A stretch of 64,000 nt of DNA from Lactifluus volemus (taxonomy: Eukaryota; Basidiomycota; Agaricomycetes; Russulales; Russulaceae): contig WTXI01000061.1 in assembly GCA_022376515.1 (NCBI GenBank), positions 62,001-126,000 on the forward strand, in the 5' to 3' direction. Position 1 is the first letter of the stretch. The number at the start of each line of letters is the position of its first letter. Below, in pieces: positions 21,389 through 32,280 of the stretch. The notes under the pieces are model-generated. The model was not told where the DNA came from. It saw only the letters and a list, made by a program, of their open reading frames with translations, and searched no databases. The position numbers and the translations under genes are program-made.

Positions 21389-22946
21389 TCAATCGACTTC
21401 GCGGCAACAGATAGCCACAGGGTGAGAAGAGTGCTGGCGAGCTGCGATAAATGATTGTATGCCTTGATGCACAGTTTCATCTGACGACTTCCCCACAATG
21501 GAAAGGCTATGTAGTGAGGGGAATATTTCGGCGGCCGATTCTTCCGTGAGCCCCTGCAACGCAGCTCCGATGAACCGCTCTAACGGGGCATGTATGTCCA
21601 GACTGTGGACAGAGGTAAACGAATGAAACAATTGGGACCATAGCGTGGAATCTATGTCGTCTTGCAGGACCCATTCCGAGAGGCCCGAGAGAGGCCCGAG
21701 GCCAATGTTGAGTGACTCCACGCTAGAGCGGAGATGGAGAATCTGGCTGCATATCTGTGCGACAGAAGAGACTTGCCAATCCAACCTTTCGCACATGATA
21801 TTCCACAAGCGAGGGCCCGCGGAATGAGGCATCGTATTTGAGGGGAAAAGGATGAAGGCATTGCAAAACAGATCGAATTTCAAGGCTAAACTGGATGGCC
21901 TGAACCAAATGATGTGACCAAAGAATCGAATGGTTTGGGGGATGTCAAAGACAAGCTCGGGCTGATGGTGGAACTTCATCTTGAAGTGATCGAGTCGAGG
22001 AGCATCGAATTGGGCTGCGAGGACTTCAAAGTACTCGCTGACACCTTGAAATTGCAACTCGGTTAGAGTGGGGAGAACGAACCGGGTTGATGGTGGTACA
22101 GGTCTATCTCTTCGCTGTGGGTGAGGTGTCGGAGATTTGAAATTGATGAGAAGGGTTTCGAGTTTTGGCAACGCAGACAGGGATGTGGCCATTGTCACAG
22201 GTGAAATGTACCCAGAATCAGGTATATTGAAAAGTCGAAGAGATGTGAGGTCACCTGTAGACAAGAGGAGTCGTGGAAGCGACGGAAATGAGATTGCCCA
22301 GAAAGTGAGATGTTGTAGAAGAGACGGGGCGCCGGATCCATTCAAGAATGAATCGGGAAGGGTAAACATCTCAGCACGTGAGTCAAACCAAAGAGACCTC
22401 AGTGCTGGAAATGGTCCCTGGATTTCCGTGACAATTTCTTCCCATAGATAGTCCACATTATTGCTGATACGAATCTGGCGTACGCGATCACAATGCTTCA
22501 ACGCGGCAACGAGGCTGTCGAAGCCGCCTACGGAGTTCAAGTTGACAGGTTCCGACAATGAAAAGTAGAAGTTGATAATGATAGGAAGTGATGCCGGCCA
22601 GACATGCAACAGTTTCCTCACAGGTATTTTCTCTGTGCAAAAAAGCTGCAGATCGAGACGGATTGGTGATTCAAAAACGACGTATCGCCATCGTTGGCAT
22701 ACATGCACCAGCGTCTCCCAACCCCATTCGTGTTTATCTTCGCATCTGTTGATAACCCGATAAAAATCGAATATGTCTAGGAGGACATTGTCGGGGAGAG
22801 ATCCGATTGTGACTCGTTGGGACACCAGTGGGCCTACACCACACGACGCAACTCAGCAATCGTTATGGTCGTTCTTGACGAGTCTTACCTAATTCTTGAA
22901 CATCTTGAACGCTTCTGCTGTTTGAGCCTGTGGAACGGTCATCCAT
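21389..22946 (-). CDS. F-box/LRR-like protein F7 (type II, intact)
   Basis: Predicted SCF F-box receptor, 500 aa, paralogue of F5. Exon 1 22946-22889 is shortened: the leader is MDDRSTGSNSRSVQDVQELG, about 20 residues, because the segment coding LEKLLIQQ is deleted in frame. Intron 22888-22834 (55 nt), exon 2 22833-21389, joining as GPLVSQRVTIGSLPDN. F-box core about residues 25-72 (VLLDIFDFYRVIN, WETLVHVCQRWRYVVFESP). LRR-like blocks as in F5 but with a one-residue insertion in NGSGAPSLLQHLTF. Ends HPVAICCREVD. Open over its full length; its leader shows this part tolerates deletion. Confidence 0.82.
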
Positions 22947-22974
22947 TTGGATCAGAAACAAAAACACGTTGACC

Positions 22975-23190
22975 GGTGCTTGGCCGGGATGCGGCACGTT
23001 CTCGAACGACAGACTCGGCCCCAGCGGCCGGCGGCTGTGGCGCCCCTTACAAACCCCGCTGTACGCAGCAACTCCCGACCCGCCGATCGCGACCACTCTC
23101 TACCCACACTATTGAGGGGCGGTACTTCCACAGTGATACCCAAGAATGCGTGCGCCCAAGGCAAGTCTAGGCCCCGGGACCACCCTAACT
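22975..23190 (+). mobile_element. non-LTR retrotransposon 3'-end fossil (unit of F7)
   Basis: Same position as in the F5 unit: 'gactcggccccagcggccgg..', a degraded GTSQGEEAM region ('cccacactattgaggggcgg'), then 'cccaaggcaagtctagg' shared by all type II units. Inserted before the units duplicated. Confidence 0.5.
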
Positions 23191-23269
23191 GACCACGGAG
23201 ACTGTGGTGTGAGTAAGGAGTTTGCAAGCAGTGTGTAGCCTTCTATTTTCTCCTTTACAGCCACCTCAT

Positions 23270-23590
23270 CCCTTTTTACAGAACTTACGCCCACTACAAC
23301 CCTCAGTCGCTGACCTTGAGCTCACCAATGACGATATCAGAACATTCCCATGGTTGGCAATGTCAATCTCTTCTTCCAGAACAAGCGCGAGGATCCCGAT
23401 TTCGAGGTTCAGTGTGAAACGATGGCTCGGAGAGCCAAGGAGATATCCATGACACGAGCTGGGATGACTATCACAGACAGCATCGCGCTCTTCGCGAAAC
23501 TTGGATTCGGGATTGTCGGCACGGTTTTAATCTTTGGTCAAATTGAGATATGTGGTCGATGCAGTTGTAAGCTGGTCAGCGAGAAAGCTA
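23270..23590 (+). pseudogene. NAT9-like acetyltransferase relic N7
   Basis: After acceptor 'ttttacag' the first exon residues are damaged, but from about 23340 one frame stays open: MVGNVNLFFQNKREDPDFEV, then QCETMARRA, running directly into MTITDSIALFAKLGFGIVG and VLIFGQIEI. The acetyl-CoA loop exon is deleted in frame, giving an open 86-codon remnant that lacks the catalytic core. Same deletion as in N4. Confidence 0.65.
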
Positions 23591-23976
23591 AAGGGAGTAA
23601 TTCCACATAATACACAACGTATTACCGTTTGATACCTTTTCCTACTTGACTATCACAATGTAGTAGTAACAACACAGGAATCCACGACGATGAGACCCAA
23701 GGTATGCTACTAGTAGAATATCAATCACGAAACCGGGTATTAGAGATTCAAGGGGACACGGCGTAGCACTGAGCCGAGGCATACAATGTGGTCGTGGCTG
23801 ACGTGACGTTGCGGAGTAGAAGGTGGGACAAGGGCACGGGGTTCTTGATATAATATACCTGCGGCCCAAAATCACTGTTACGTCATCCAAAATAATGGGA
23901 TGTCAGATGGAAGGAGGAAGGGGACAGTGGAAGGAAGAAAATGAGGGTGGTTCCAAGCACGCCCGTGACGACGTCT
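23591..23976. repeat. flank repeat block B (copy 3, shortened)
   Basis: Starts 'aaagggagtaattccacataatacacaacgtatta', matching 13217-13250, then skips to the 'tagtagtaacaacacagg..gctactagtagaa' part. Precedes the F8 3' end. No gene seen. Confidence 0.55.
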
Positions 23977-25570
23977 TCAATTGACTTCGCGGCAAGAGAT
24001 AGTCACAGGGTGAGAAGAGTGCTGGCGAGCTGCGACAAATGTTGTATGCCTTGCTGCACAGCGTTGTCTGACGTCTTCCCGACAATCGAAAAGCTGTGTA
24101 GTGAGGGGAATACTTCGGCGGCTGATTCTTCCGTGAGCCCCTGGAACGCAGCTGCGATGAACGGCTCTAGCGGGGCAGATATTTCCAGATTGTGGACAGA
24201 GGTAAATGAACGAAACAGTCGGGGCCATAGCGTGGAATCCATCTCGCCACGCAGAATCCATTCCAGGAGGTCTGAGTGAGACCCGAAGCCGGGGCACTGA
24301 ATGATGAGTGACTCCACGCTAGCGCAAAAAGGCAGGATCTGGCTGCATATATGTGCTACAGAAGAGACTTGCCAATCTAAATATCTGCCCATGATTTTCC
24401 ACGAGCGAGGACACATGGAATGAGGCATCGTATCTGAGGGGGGAAAATGATAGAGGTGTCGCGAGCCGGATGGAACATCAAGGCTAGGCTGGAGGGCTTG
24501 GGCCATTTTAGGTGACTAAAAAACCGAACGGTTTGTGGGATGTCAAATACAAGTTCAGGCTGACGGGAGAACCCGAAGGTTATGTTGAAGCGATCGAGAA
24601 GAGGAGCATCGATTTGGGCCACGAGGACTTCAAAGTACTCGCTCATACCTTGAAATTGCAACTCAGCGAGAGCAGGGAGCACAAACCGGGTCGATGGCGG
24701 GGGAGGTCGTTCGGGGTGACGTGTCGGGTATTCGAAATCGATGAAAAGGGTTTCGAGCTTTGGCAACGCAGAAAGGGATGTGGCCATTGTCAGAGGTGAA
24801 ATGTACCCAGAATCAGGTATATTGAGCAGCCGAAGCGATATGAGGTCGCTTGTAGACAAGAGGAGTCGTGGCAACAAAGGAAATGAGATTGTCCTGAGAT
24901 TGAGATGTTGTAGACACGGGGCGGGTCCAATCAATGCACCGAAAAGGGCAAACGTCCAAAGACCCGAGTCAAACGAAAGTGATCTCAAAGCTGGAAATGG
25001 TCCCTGCATTGCATTGACAATTTTGTCCCATTGATAATTCCCTGCATTGGTGACATGAATCTGGCGTACGCGATCACAATGCTTCAACGCGGCAAGGATG
25101 TTGCCGAAGCCGTTTACGGGGTTGTCCAATTCCACCCACAATTCGTCGCAATGGAAGTGGATAGTGATAGGAAGTGACGCTGGCCAGATATGCAAAAGTT
25201 TCCTCACAGGTGTTCTCCCTGTGCAAAAAAGTTGCAGATTGAGACGGATTGGTGATTCAAAAACGACGTATCGCCATCGTTGGCATACATGCACCAGCGT
25301 CTCCCAATCCCATTCGTGTTCATCTTCGTATTTGTTGATAACCCGATAAAAATCGAATATGTCTAGGAGGACATTGTCGGGGAGAGATTCGATTATGACT
25401 CGGACTCGTTGGGACACCGGGCCTACACCACACGACGCAATTCAGTCATCGTTATGGTTTGGTTGTTCCTGACAAGCCTTACCTAATTCTTGTTGAATCA
25501 ACGATTTCTTCTGTTGAAGTACAACATCTTGAACGCTTCTGCTGTTTGAGCCTGTGGAACGGCCATCCAT
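23977..25570 (-). pseudogene. F-box/LRR-like pseudogene F8 (type II, frameshifted)
   Basis: Exon 1 25570-25483 (MDGRSTGSNSRSVQDVV..), intron 25482-25423 (60 nt), exon 2 from 25422. The frame is open through the F-box core (ESLPDNVLLDIFDFYRVINKYEDE, WETLVHVCQRWRYVVFESP) and the LRR-like middle to about 24435. There a run of C (coding strand, TTCCCCCCTCAG) shifts frame relative to the F5 sequence FPSNTMP. The next frame carries FPPSDTMPHS, LDWQVSSVAHICSQIL and ESAAEVFPSLHSFSI until about 24037, where two bases are missing (caaatgttgtatg against caaatgattgtatg). The third frame carries FVAARQHSSHPVTISCREVN. Either a recent pseudogene or assembly error at homopolymers; the first lesion is shared with F14. 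Confidence 0.72.
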
Positions 25571-25609
25571 TTGGATCAACAACAAAACAGGTTGACTGGT
25601 TCTTGGCCG

Positions 25610-25775
25610 GAATTTCTCGAACGACAGACTCGGCCCCGGCAGCCGAAGGCTGTGGCGCCCGCCGATCGCAACCACCTGCCACGTCGCAAGAGGAAGGAGG
25701 CTTATGGTCCACTTCCTCTATACCTACTAGTAAGCGTGCATGAGCCCAAGGCAAGTCTTGGACCCGCAATGACCA
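25610..25775 (+). mobile_element. non-LTR retrotransposon 3'-end fossil (unit of F8)
   Basis: Short remnant: 'gactcggccccggcagccg', 'cgccgatcgcaacca', then 'gagcccaaggcaagtctt' as in the other type II units. Most of the GTSQGEEAM segment is rearranged to 'cgtcgcaagaggaaggagg'. Confidence 0.45.
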
Positions 25776-25879
25776 CGGAGGCTGGTATGAGTAGGGAGTT
25801 AGAAAGAAGAGGAGGACAGTGTGTAGAAGAGGAAGAGGACGGTGTGTAGCCTCCAATTTTTTTTCTTTACAGCCACCTC

Positions 25880-26200
25880 ATTCCTTTTGACAGAACTTAC
25901 ATTCACTCGCACATCTACTCCAGACCTCACTCGCTGGCCTTGAGCTCATCAATGACGCTCTCAGAACATTCCACATGATCGGCGATATCGATATCTTCTT
26001 CAAGAACCAGTCTGAGGATCCCGAGTTCCGAGTTCGAGTGCGAGCATGCAGTGTAGCCGGTTCGTGACTATGTCTTCCTTATCTACTAAATTCAAAAGTG
26101 ATTTATTTCTCTACACTTGTAGAGCCTGCATACCGCGATCATCGCGCGGGCATGCTGCGCTGTGTTTCTCTTATGTTATGCCTGCGACACGTTGCTGGCA
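25880..26200 (+). pseudogene. NAT9-like acetyltransferase relic N8, chimeric end
   Basis: Acceptor 'ttttgacag' then (K)LTF, a scrambled stretch, MIGDIDIFFKNQSEDPEF, a broken VMIA with donor GTTCGT, acceptor 'cacttgtag' and EPAYRDHRAGMLR with LCYACD-like sequence. At about 26195 ('gcgacacgttg|ctggcagaagcac') the sequence switches abruptly from the acetyltransferase to flank block C (compare 17548). This is a recombination joint; the C-terminal GNAT strands are gone. Confidence 0.65.
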
Positions 26201-26915
26201 GAAGCACAGTAACCTTCATCACAATGCGGGATTTACAACTCGTTCCGCGTCGCGCTCACGTTGGGTGGGCCGGTGGCCCTGAGCTGGAGCGAACTTCCGT
26301 CTGGTCGCAGGATACAGGTCGTCACAACACTTTCATTACACTCGCGCGGTCAATCTTTTCAACCACAAAGTGGAGTAGAGACGCGCATGCCATATGTCGA
26401 GACAAGTCACACCGGACCTACGCGTGAGAATATGTTGTCTTTTCACGCGAATCTTCCACGAGCTTCCATGTGAACCTAAAAACGACTCTGGAATTCATGC
26501 GGGGAGCATATTTACAAAAGTGGCTAGGGAAACTATGGCGTGAAGGGGAAAACGTGGAGACTATCACAAATGTAGTTTGATAGTATGAAAGGGAGGGTTA
26601 ATCAGCGTAGTGAGACCAGGATGCAAGGAAAAGCGTGGTAATAGGGAAATGGGTTGAACTGAGGCGAAACGCTGCTGTGTGGTAAAAGCACAAGGAGATG
26701 CAAGGCGCTCCAGAACATCATTACCAAACCAGAGACACGGGGTTGTGATGTTGAGGAATGCTAGATGGGCCAAACGGGTTGATGGTATAGGTTCTGTCCA
26801 GAATCGCCGTCAGACGAAACATAATGGACAGATGATACGAGGAAAATGAAAGATAGAAGAAAGCAAATGCGAGGGACTTGAAATAAAAGAACAGGTGGTG
26901 CACTGACCTTCACCT
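26201..26915. repeat. 3' flank repeat block C (copy 2)
   Basis: Downstream flank of F9, matching 17548-18491 downstream of F6 with internal deletions ('gcgggatttacaactcgttccgcg', 'gaacttccgtctggtcgcaggata', 'tagtatgaaagggagggtta'). No conserved open frame. Confidence 0.65.
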
Positions 26916-28445
26916 TTAGCGAAATAAGGCTACCGGGTGGCTGCTGTACTGGCGAGCTGCGGTAAATGATTGTATACCCTGTTGTGCAGCTTCGTCTGAC
27001 TCATTGCCAATAATGAAAATGCTGTGTAGCGAGGGGAATACTTCAACGGCTGATTCTCCCGTGAGCCCTTGCAACGCAGCTGCGATAAACGGTTCCAACT
27101 TGGCGGGTATTGTAAGTCTCTGGACAGAGGGAAATGAGTGAAAAAGTTGGAGCCATATGATAGGATCCATGTGGTCAGGATTCGGAAGTGACTGGAATTC
27201 GATGATGAGAGAGTTCACGCCAGAGCAGAAGGGAAGGGTCTGGCTGCATATTTGGGCTAGGAAAAGGACCTGCCAGTCCAACCTGTCCCCGCAGATATGC
27301 CACGAGTTAGAATTCACGGTCCGACGTCCCACACTTGAGGAAAAAAAGATAGAGGCCCCGTATGAATTGAATTCCAAGTCTAGACTGGATGACCTGAACG
27401 ACTTTAGGTGATCAAAGAACCGAATGATTTTGGGGATGTCAAACGCAAGCTGATAGAAGAAGCGTATCCAGAAGTCATCGAGTAGAGGGGCATCCATTTG
27501 GGCTGCGAGGACTTCCAGGTATTCGCTCATGCCTGTGAAATGCAACTCTGTGAGAGCAGGGAGGACAAATCGGGTCGATGGCGGTACAGGTCGGTTTCTT
27601 CGTTCGGGTTGAGATGTTGGGGACATGAAATGAATCCAGAGAAATTGGAGCTTTGGCAAAGTAGACAACGATGTAGCCATTGTCTCGGGTGGGATGTACC
27701 CAGAATTAGGTATATCGACAAGACAAAGATACGTGAGGTTGCTTGTAGATGCGAGGAGTCGTGGCAAGGACGGAAATGAGATTGAGTCCAAAGTGAGATC
27801 TTGTAGACACGGTGCGAATCCGTTCAAGAATGTATCGGGAAGAGAAAACCCCTCATAAGGTAAAAAAAGGTTAAGAGATCTTAACGCTGGAAATGGCTCC
27901 TCCATTGCCGTGACAAGTTTTTTCCACAGAAAATCCGCTGAATTGGTGATCCTAATCTCGTGTATGCGATTACAATGCTCCAATGCGGCAACGACGTTGT
28001 CGAAACTGTCTTCGGAGTTGCCCAATGTCGACTCTGTATGTAATTGGAGAGCGAGAGGAAGTTCTGGCCAGATGTGCAACGACTTCCTCACAGGAGTACT
28101 CTCCATGCAACAAAGTTGTAGATCGAGACGGATTGGCGATCCAAAAACGACGTATCGCCATCTTCGGCATACGTGCACCAGTTTCTCCCAATCCCACGTG
28201 TATCTGCGAGTAGTGGAATTGAGATAACAATCGAATATGTCTAGGAGGACATCATCGGGGAGAGATCCGATTGTAACTCGTTGGGAAACCCGGCCTACAC
28301 CACACCATACCGCACAACTCAGCAATCGTTGTCAAGGTTGTGGTTGTTGTTGATGAGTCTTACCTGGTCCTTGTTGAATACCAAATTCCTTGCGGTGATT
28401 TGCAACAACATCTTTGTTGTTTGAGCCTATGGAATGACCACCCAT
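26916..28445 (-). CDS. F-box/LRR-like protein F9 (type I, intact)
   Basis: Predicted SCF F-box receptor, 486 aa. Exon 1 28445-28364 (MGGHSIGSNNKDVVANH), intron 28363-28295 (69 nt), exon 2 28294-26916; junction GRVSQRVTIGSLPDDVLLDIF. F-box core about residues 33-78, with WEKLVHVCRRWRYVVFGSP. LRR-like segments nearly the same as in F6 (FPALRSLNLFL, LPDTFLNGFAPCLQDLTL, LPALTELHFTGMSEYLEVL). C-terminal FLAQICSQTL, FPSVQRLTI, ESAVEVFPSLHSIFII, ends HPVALFR. Differences from F6 are scattered point changes, and both remain open, so both have been kept since duplication. Confidence 0.82.
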
Positions 28446-28639
28446 TTTCCAGTGCGTCAAAATGATTGATTTACTGGTGAGTTACGAGTACTAGTCTTCA
28501 ATTGACGTGGTTGTGACTTTGGGTGGATGACTCGGTCTCCGATTCCGCCCCGCTGGCACCGCGGCAATCACCGACGGTCCGGTTACTCCGTTGTCTTAGT
28601 CACAATGAGGGGCCGTCACTGACGTTGCGCCTACAGCAC

Positions 28640-29345
28640 TTGGTCACGGACATATCACGCGTGGAGGCAGAACTGAACGCGGAACTACGCGAGCTTACCG
28701 CGAGTGAGGAGCTGACATTGGAGGAGGACTCGGAACACCATGCAAAGTGAGCCCATACTAGGCCTAACCCCCTCTGGTGACTCGACTCACAGCGCAACAA
28801 AATACCAATACTGTGTAGGGAGTTGGAAAGGGAGACGAGAACAGTACGTAACGGTTCCGAGTCCGTCTCTCCTTTAGAGCACACCTCATACCTCACACCT
28901 CATTCTTTTTATTTTACAGGACTTTCATTCATCACCCTCGCACGTCCGCTGGAGCCTTCACACGCTGCCAGTGCCTCACACATGAGGATATCAGAGCTCT
29001 CCCGACGACCGGCGAAGTCAATCTCTTCTTCGAGAATCGTCGAGGACCCCCGTTCGAGATTGAGTGCAAAGTGATGATAATTGATTCATGACTCTTGAGT
29101 TCCTCACCCGTTGAATGGAAAACCCGATGCGTGTCATTGCACCTGTAGAGTTACCGGGGCCAAAAACGCGGGGGCATGCTGCAGTGCTCCTCCTGTGTTA
29201 CGCCTGCGAGAAACTGAGTGTACGATTCGAGTTATTCGTGGTATGACTAACACGCGCATCGTCTCGGCCGCGCTCTTTCAGAGCCTTGGGTTGTTGCGAG
29301 TCGAGATGTGGGTCATTGATGTGGGTATAAGTTGGTCAATAGGGC
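28640..29345 (+). pseudogene. NAT9-like acetyltransferase relic N9 (best-preserved copy)
   Basis: Best copy for recognising the family. Exon: YHAWRQ..ELRELTASEELTLEEDSE to donor GTGAGC (28747). Middle exon around 28795-28850 with AGGGAGTTGGAAAGGGAGAC. Acceptor 'attttacag' at about 28920: KTFIHHPRTSAGAFTR, LTHEDIRALPTTGEVNLFFE, PPFEIECKVMII. Then 'cacctgtag' and ELPGPKTRGHAAVLLLCYAC, EKLSVRFELFV, followed by TNTRIVSAALFQSLGLLRVE. The order equals NAT9: LTASE, TFI, GDVNLF, VMIAEP, RGKG, IG.N..S...F..L.F. A donor changed to ATTC after ATAATTG, W-R for W-M, and the 5' lesion argue for a pseudogene. Confidence 0.72.
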
Positions 29346-29665
29346 ATTCCTGACCCAAATAGCACCTCAATACGCATCCCACATATTGCGTGTTCGCTAT
29401 TCTCTGCCATCACGACTTGAATAGAAGTAGGGGTGAATCTGAAGACGACTCTGGAGGCACACAGGAGCATACGAACAGAAGGGGTTCTAGGCACATAAGT
29501 TCCGCCCCGCTTCTAAATATCATATCCCTAGCTAGAGGTGGTCGATATTAATGGATCCGAAAAAAGACTTGGGAAGTTTGTAAATGTAACACGGGCTAGT
29601 ACTGAACCGAGGCATGAAAGGGAAAGAGTGGAGGGAAGAGACTCCAACCGAAGGACAGTGACCGC
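29346..29665. other. intergenic, N9 to relic
   Basis: About 320 bp with scattered phrases of the array flanks ('gacgactctggaggcacacaggagcatac', as near 18020 and 56010). No gene or new repeat seen. Confidence 0.35.
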
Positions 29666-29743
29666 TCACTGGAACGGGCGGTGAGAGATAGATACAGGGT
29701 GCCCACTGCGTTGGCGGGCTGCGACTAGTAATTGTATGCCAGA
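29666..29743 (-). pseudogene. F-box gene 3'-end relic r1
   Basis: Only the last codons of a type II F-box gene remain: GIQLLVAARQRSGHPVSI, closest to the end of F14 (GIQPFVAARQRSGHPVAI). At 29743 ('ttgtatgcc|agagggctgcgag') the sequence joins flank block A. The relic marks a deletion or unequal crossover that removed a whole unit body. Confidence 0.65.
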
Positions 29744-30072
29744 GGGCTGCGAGTTGAATCGCAAGGAAAGGTATGTAGGAGGAGGAATGAGTCGTGAGTT
29801 GAGTTGAAACGCGGTGAGGTGTGAGACAAAACGAGGAGACAAGTGGGAATTCAGTAGAGTCGTCAATGAGTCATGAAGCCGAGGCTCAAGAGCTAAAAAA
29901 ACCGATAAGAGATTGCAGAGTACTACAAGGCGGGGTAGGTCGTATACTGGTGGTCCAACCGTCGGATAACAAGACGAAGACAGATGGTCGAACATGAGGG
30001 AAGAAAAGGACGAGTTTAACTGAAGGAAGTGAATGGGGATGGATGGTTCCAAGGGCGATGGCTGCGCCGGCC
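29744..30072. repeat. 3' flank repeat block A (copy 3)
   Basis: Downstream flank of F10, matching about 660-950 downstream of F1 ('gggctg.gagttg..tcgcaaggaaaggtatgtagg', 'tcatgaagccgag.ctca', 'ggtcgta.ac.ggtgg'). Confidence 0.6.
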
Positions 30073-31701
30073 TTACGACACGGGTGTCCTCACCTGTAGC
30101 AAGAGAGCTACAGGGTGGCTGCTCTGCTGGCGGGCTATGATGAATGATTGTATGCCTGGGTGTGGAGCTTCGTCTGACTTTTTGCCAATAATGGAAAGGC
30201 TGTGTAGCGAAGGGAATACTTCGACAGTTGATTCTCCCGTGAGGCCTTGTAACGCAGCTGCGATAAATGGCTCGAGCTTGTTGGATATCTGAAGACTCTG
30301 GACAGAGGGAAATGAATGAAAAGTTGGAGCCATATCGTGGAATCCATTTCTGTGGGACGTGGCTGAAAGAGGCAGTATCTGTTATATTCGATGATGAGCG
30401 ACTGTACACTAGAGCGACAGGGCGAAATCTGGCTGCATATCTGTGTTACAGAGACGACTTGACGACTAAAAATTGTGCATTGAATATGCCACGAGCCTGA
30501 GTGAGTACTCGTGGAATAAGATGTCGTACTTGAGGAAAAGCTGAGAGAGGCACCAGAAGGTGGATCGAAATTCAAGGTCAGAGTGGATGGCCTAAACGAT
30601 TTTAGGTGACAAATGAACCGAATGGTTTGGGGAATGTCAAAGACATGCTCAGGCTCAGGGAACATGTCGTCAATCAGTTGGAAGTATGCAGGCCGGTGCA
30701 AGAATTTTATCTTGAACTGGTTCAGTAGAGGGGCGTGGATTCGGGCCGCTAGGACTTCCAGGTACCCGGTGTCACCCGAAAATTCCAAGAATGTGAGAGC
30801 AGGCAGAACAGACCAGGTCAGTGGAGAAATAGGTCGGTTACTTTGTTGGTGAGGCCTGTTAAAGTGAGGTGCGGAGGAGTCGAAAATAATGAAAAGGGAA
30901 TCGAGCTTTGGCAATGAAGACAGGCATGTGGCCATTGTCTCGGGTTGGATGTACCCAATATCAGGTATATTGTCAAGATGAAGAGATGTGAGGTTACTTG
31001 CAGATGAGAGAAGTCGTGACAATGAAGGAAGTGAGAATGAGCGCAAAGTGAGATCTTGTAGACACGGTGCGGATCCGTCCAAGAATGTAGCGGGAAGAGG
31101 AATCTCCTCGCCTATGGAGTCAAACACAAGAGATCTCAATTTTGGAAATGGCTTCTCAAATTCCGTGATAATTTCTTCCCATAGAAAATCCATTGGGCTG
31201 GTGATATGAATCTCGCGTACGCGATCACGATGCGCCAAGGCGGCAAAGAGGTTGTCAAGGCTGCCATCGGGATCGTCCTCCTCCCACGCAAAGTCGTAAG
31301 TGAAGTGGATAACGAAAGGAAATGGTGGCCAGACATCCAACATTTCCATCATAGGAGATACTTCCGAGAAAAAAATGTGCAGATTGAGGCGGGTTGGTGA
31401 TTTAAAAATGAGGTATCGCCATCGTTGGCATACGTGCACCAGCGTCTTCCAGTCCCATTGAAATTTAGCTCCGACTTCGTTGATGCTAACTTGATTAGAC
31501 TCGAATATGTCTAGGAGGACATTGTCGGGGAGCGATCCGATTGTTATTCGTTGGAACATCGGGCCTGCAACATACAACACAACTCAGCGATCGTTTTGGT
31601 TGTTCCTGATGAGTCTTACCCGGCCCTTGTTGAATCTGCGAGTCTTTCCGTTGAAGTGCAACGACGTTTTCGCTGTTAGAGCCTACGGAACGGCTATCCA
31701 T
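30073..31701 (-). pseudogene. F-box/LRR-like gene F10 with one 1-nt frameshift
   Basis: Exon 1 31701-31620 (MDSRSVGSNSENVVALQ), intron 31619-31565 (55 nt), exon 2 from 31564, joining GPMFQRITIGSLPDNVLLDIFE. F-box core about residues 32-77; LRR-like region with FPKLRSL, LPATFLDGSAPCLQDLTL and, as in F1, a YFQLIDDMF insertion. At about 30320 the coding frame of WLQLF.SFPSVQSL is shifted: the strand has GAATGAAAAGTTG where F1 has GAATGAAAAAGTTG, one A fewer. The next frame carries FPSVQSLQISNKLEPFIAAALQGL, ESTVEVFPSLHSLSII and IIARQQSSHPVALLLQVRTPVS to 30073. Without the deletion it would be about 524 residues. May be a sequencing error in the A-run. Confidence 0.72.
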
Positions 31702-31789
31702 TTGTTCAACTCCAACGTGGCATGAAAGGGATGGCTCGGTCTCCGACTCGGCCTTTGCCGATCAGACGGAAGAAAGTACACGGGCCGTC

Positions 31790-32280
31790 ATTTTAGTTCC
31801 ATATCGGCGTGTTTGCAGCCAGCCAATTCGAGACTTTCGTTGCTAATTACTGTCTCCCCTGGGACAGAGAATATTGAAGTCCGTGAGCCTTGCGCCTACC
31901 ATGACCACAGACATATATCGCATCGATGCAGTGCGCGGAAGTACGTGAGGTTACCGCGAGCGAGGAGCTGACAGTCGAAGTGGATTACGCCATTTCCTCT
32001 CTCCTTAAGAGCCACCTCATTCCTTTTAAAGGGCTTACATTCGTCATCCTCGCACGTCCGCTGGAGCCTTCACCCACTGGCCTCACGGGCCTGAGGATAT
32101 CAGAGCCCTCCCCCATGATCGGCGTTGTCAATATCTTCTTTAAGAACCCAGCGCGAGGCTCAAGTGTGAGGTGATGATAGCCGGTTCGTGTTTGGGCCTA
32201 TCAAGCTGGGTGTGCGAAAATAATTATTTGTAGCACGCATGGCACCGCGCTCCTTTTTGAGCCTTGGATTCCGAGTCGTG
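31790..32280 (+). pseudogene. NAT9-like acetyltransferase relic N10
   Basis: Preserves an upstream exon lost elsewhere: GTCATTTTAGTTCCATATCGGCGT reads VILVPYRR, the NAT9 VVLVPY signature. After an intron, RIDAVRGS-like sequence precedes an ATG frame at 31926-32174: MQCAEVREVTASEELTVE, a readthrough of former intron, LTFVILARPLEPS, then SPMIGVVNIFFKNPARG. The GNAT loop and C-terminal strands follow only as scraps (LGVRK, FEPWIP). An 82-codon fused frame remains by chance deletion of stops. Confidence 0.65.

Noticed and set aside
29666..30409. 247-codon minus-strand open frame downstream of F10
   Set aside because: It is an out-of-frame read of the F10 3' end, then flank, then the r1 relic; not one gene.
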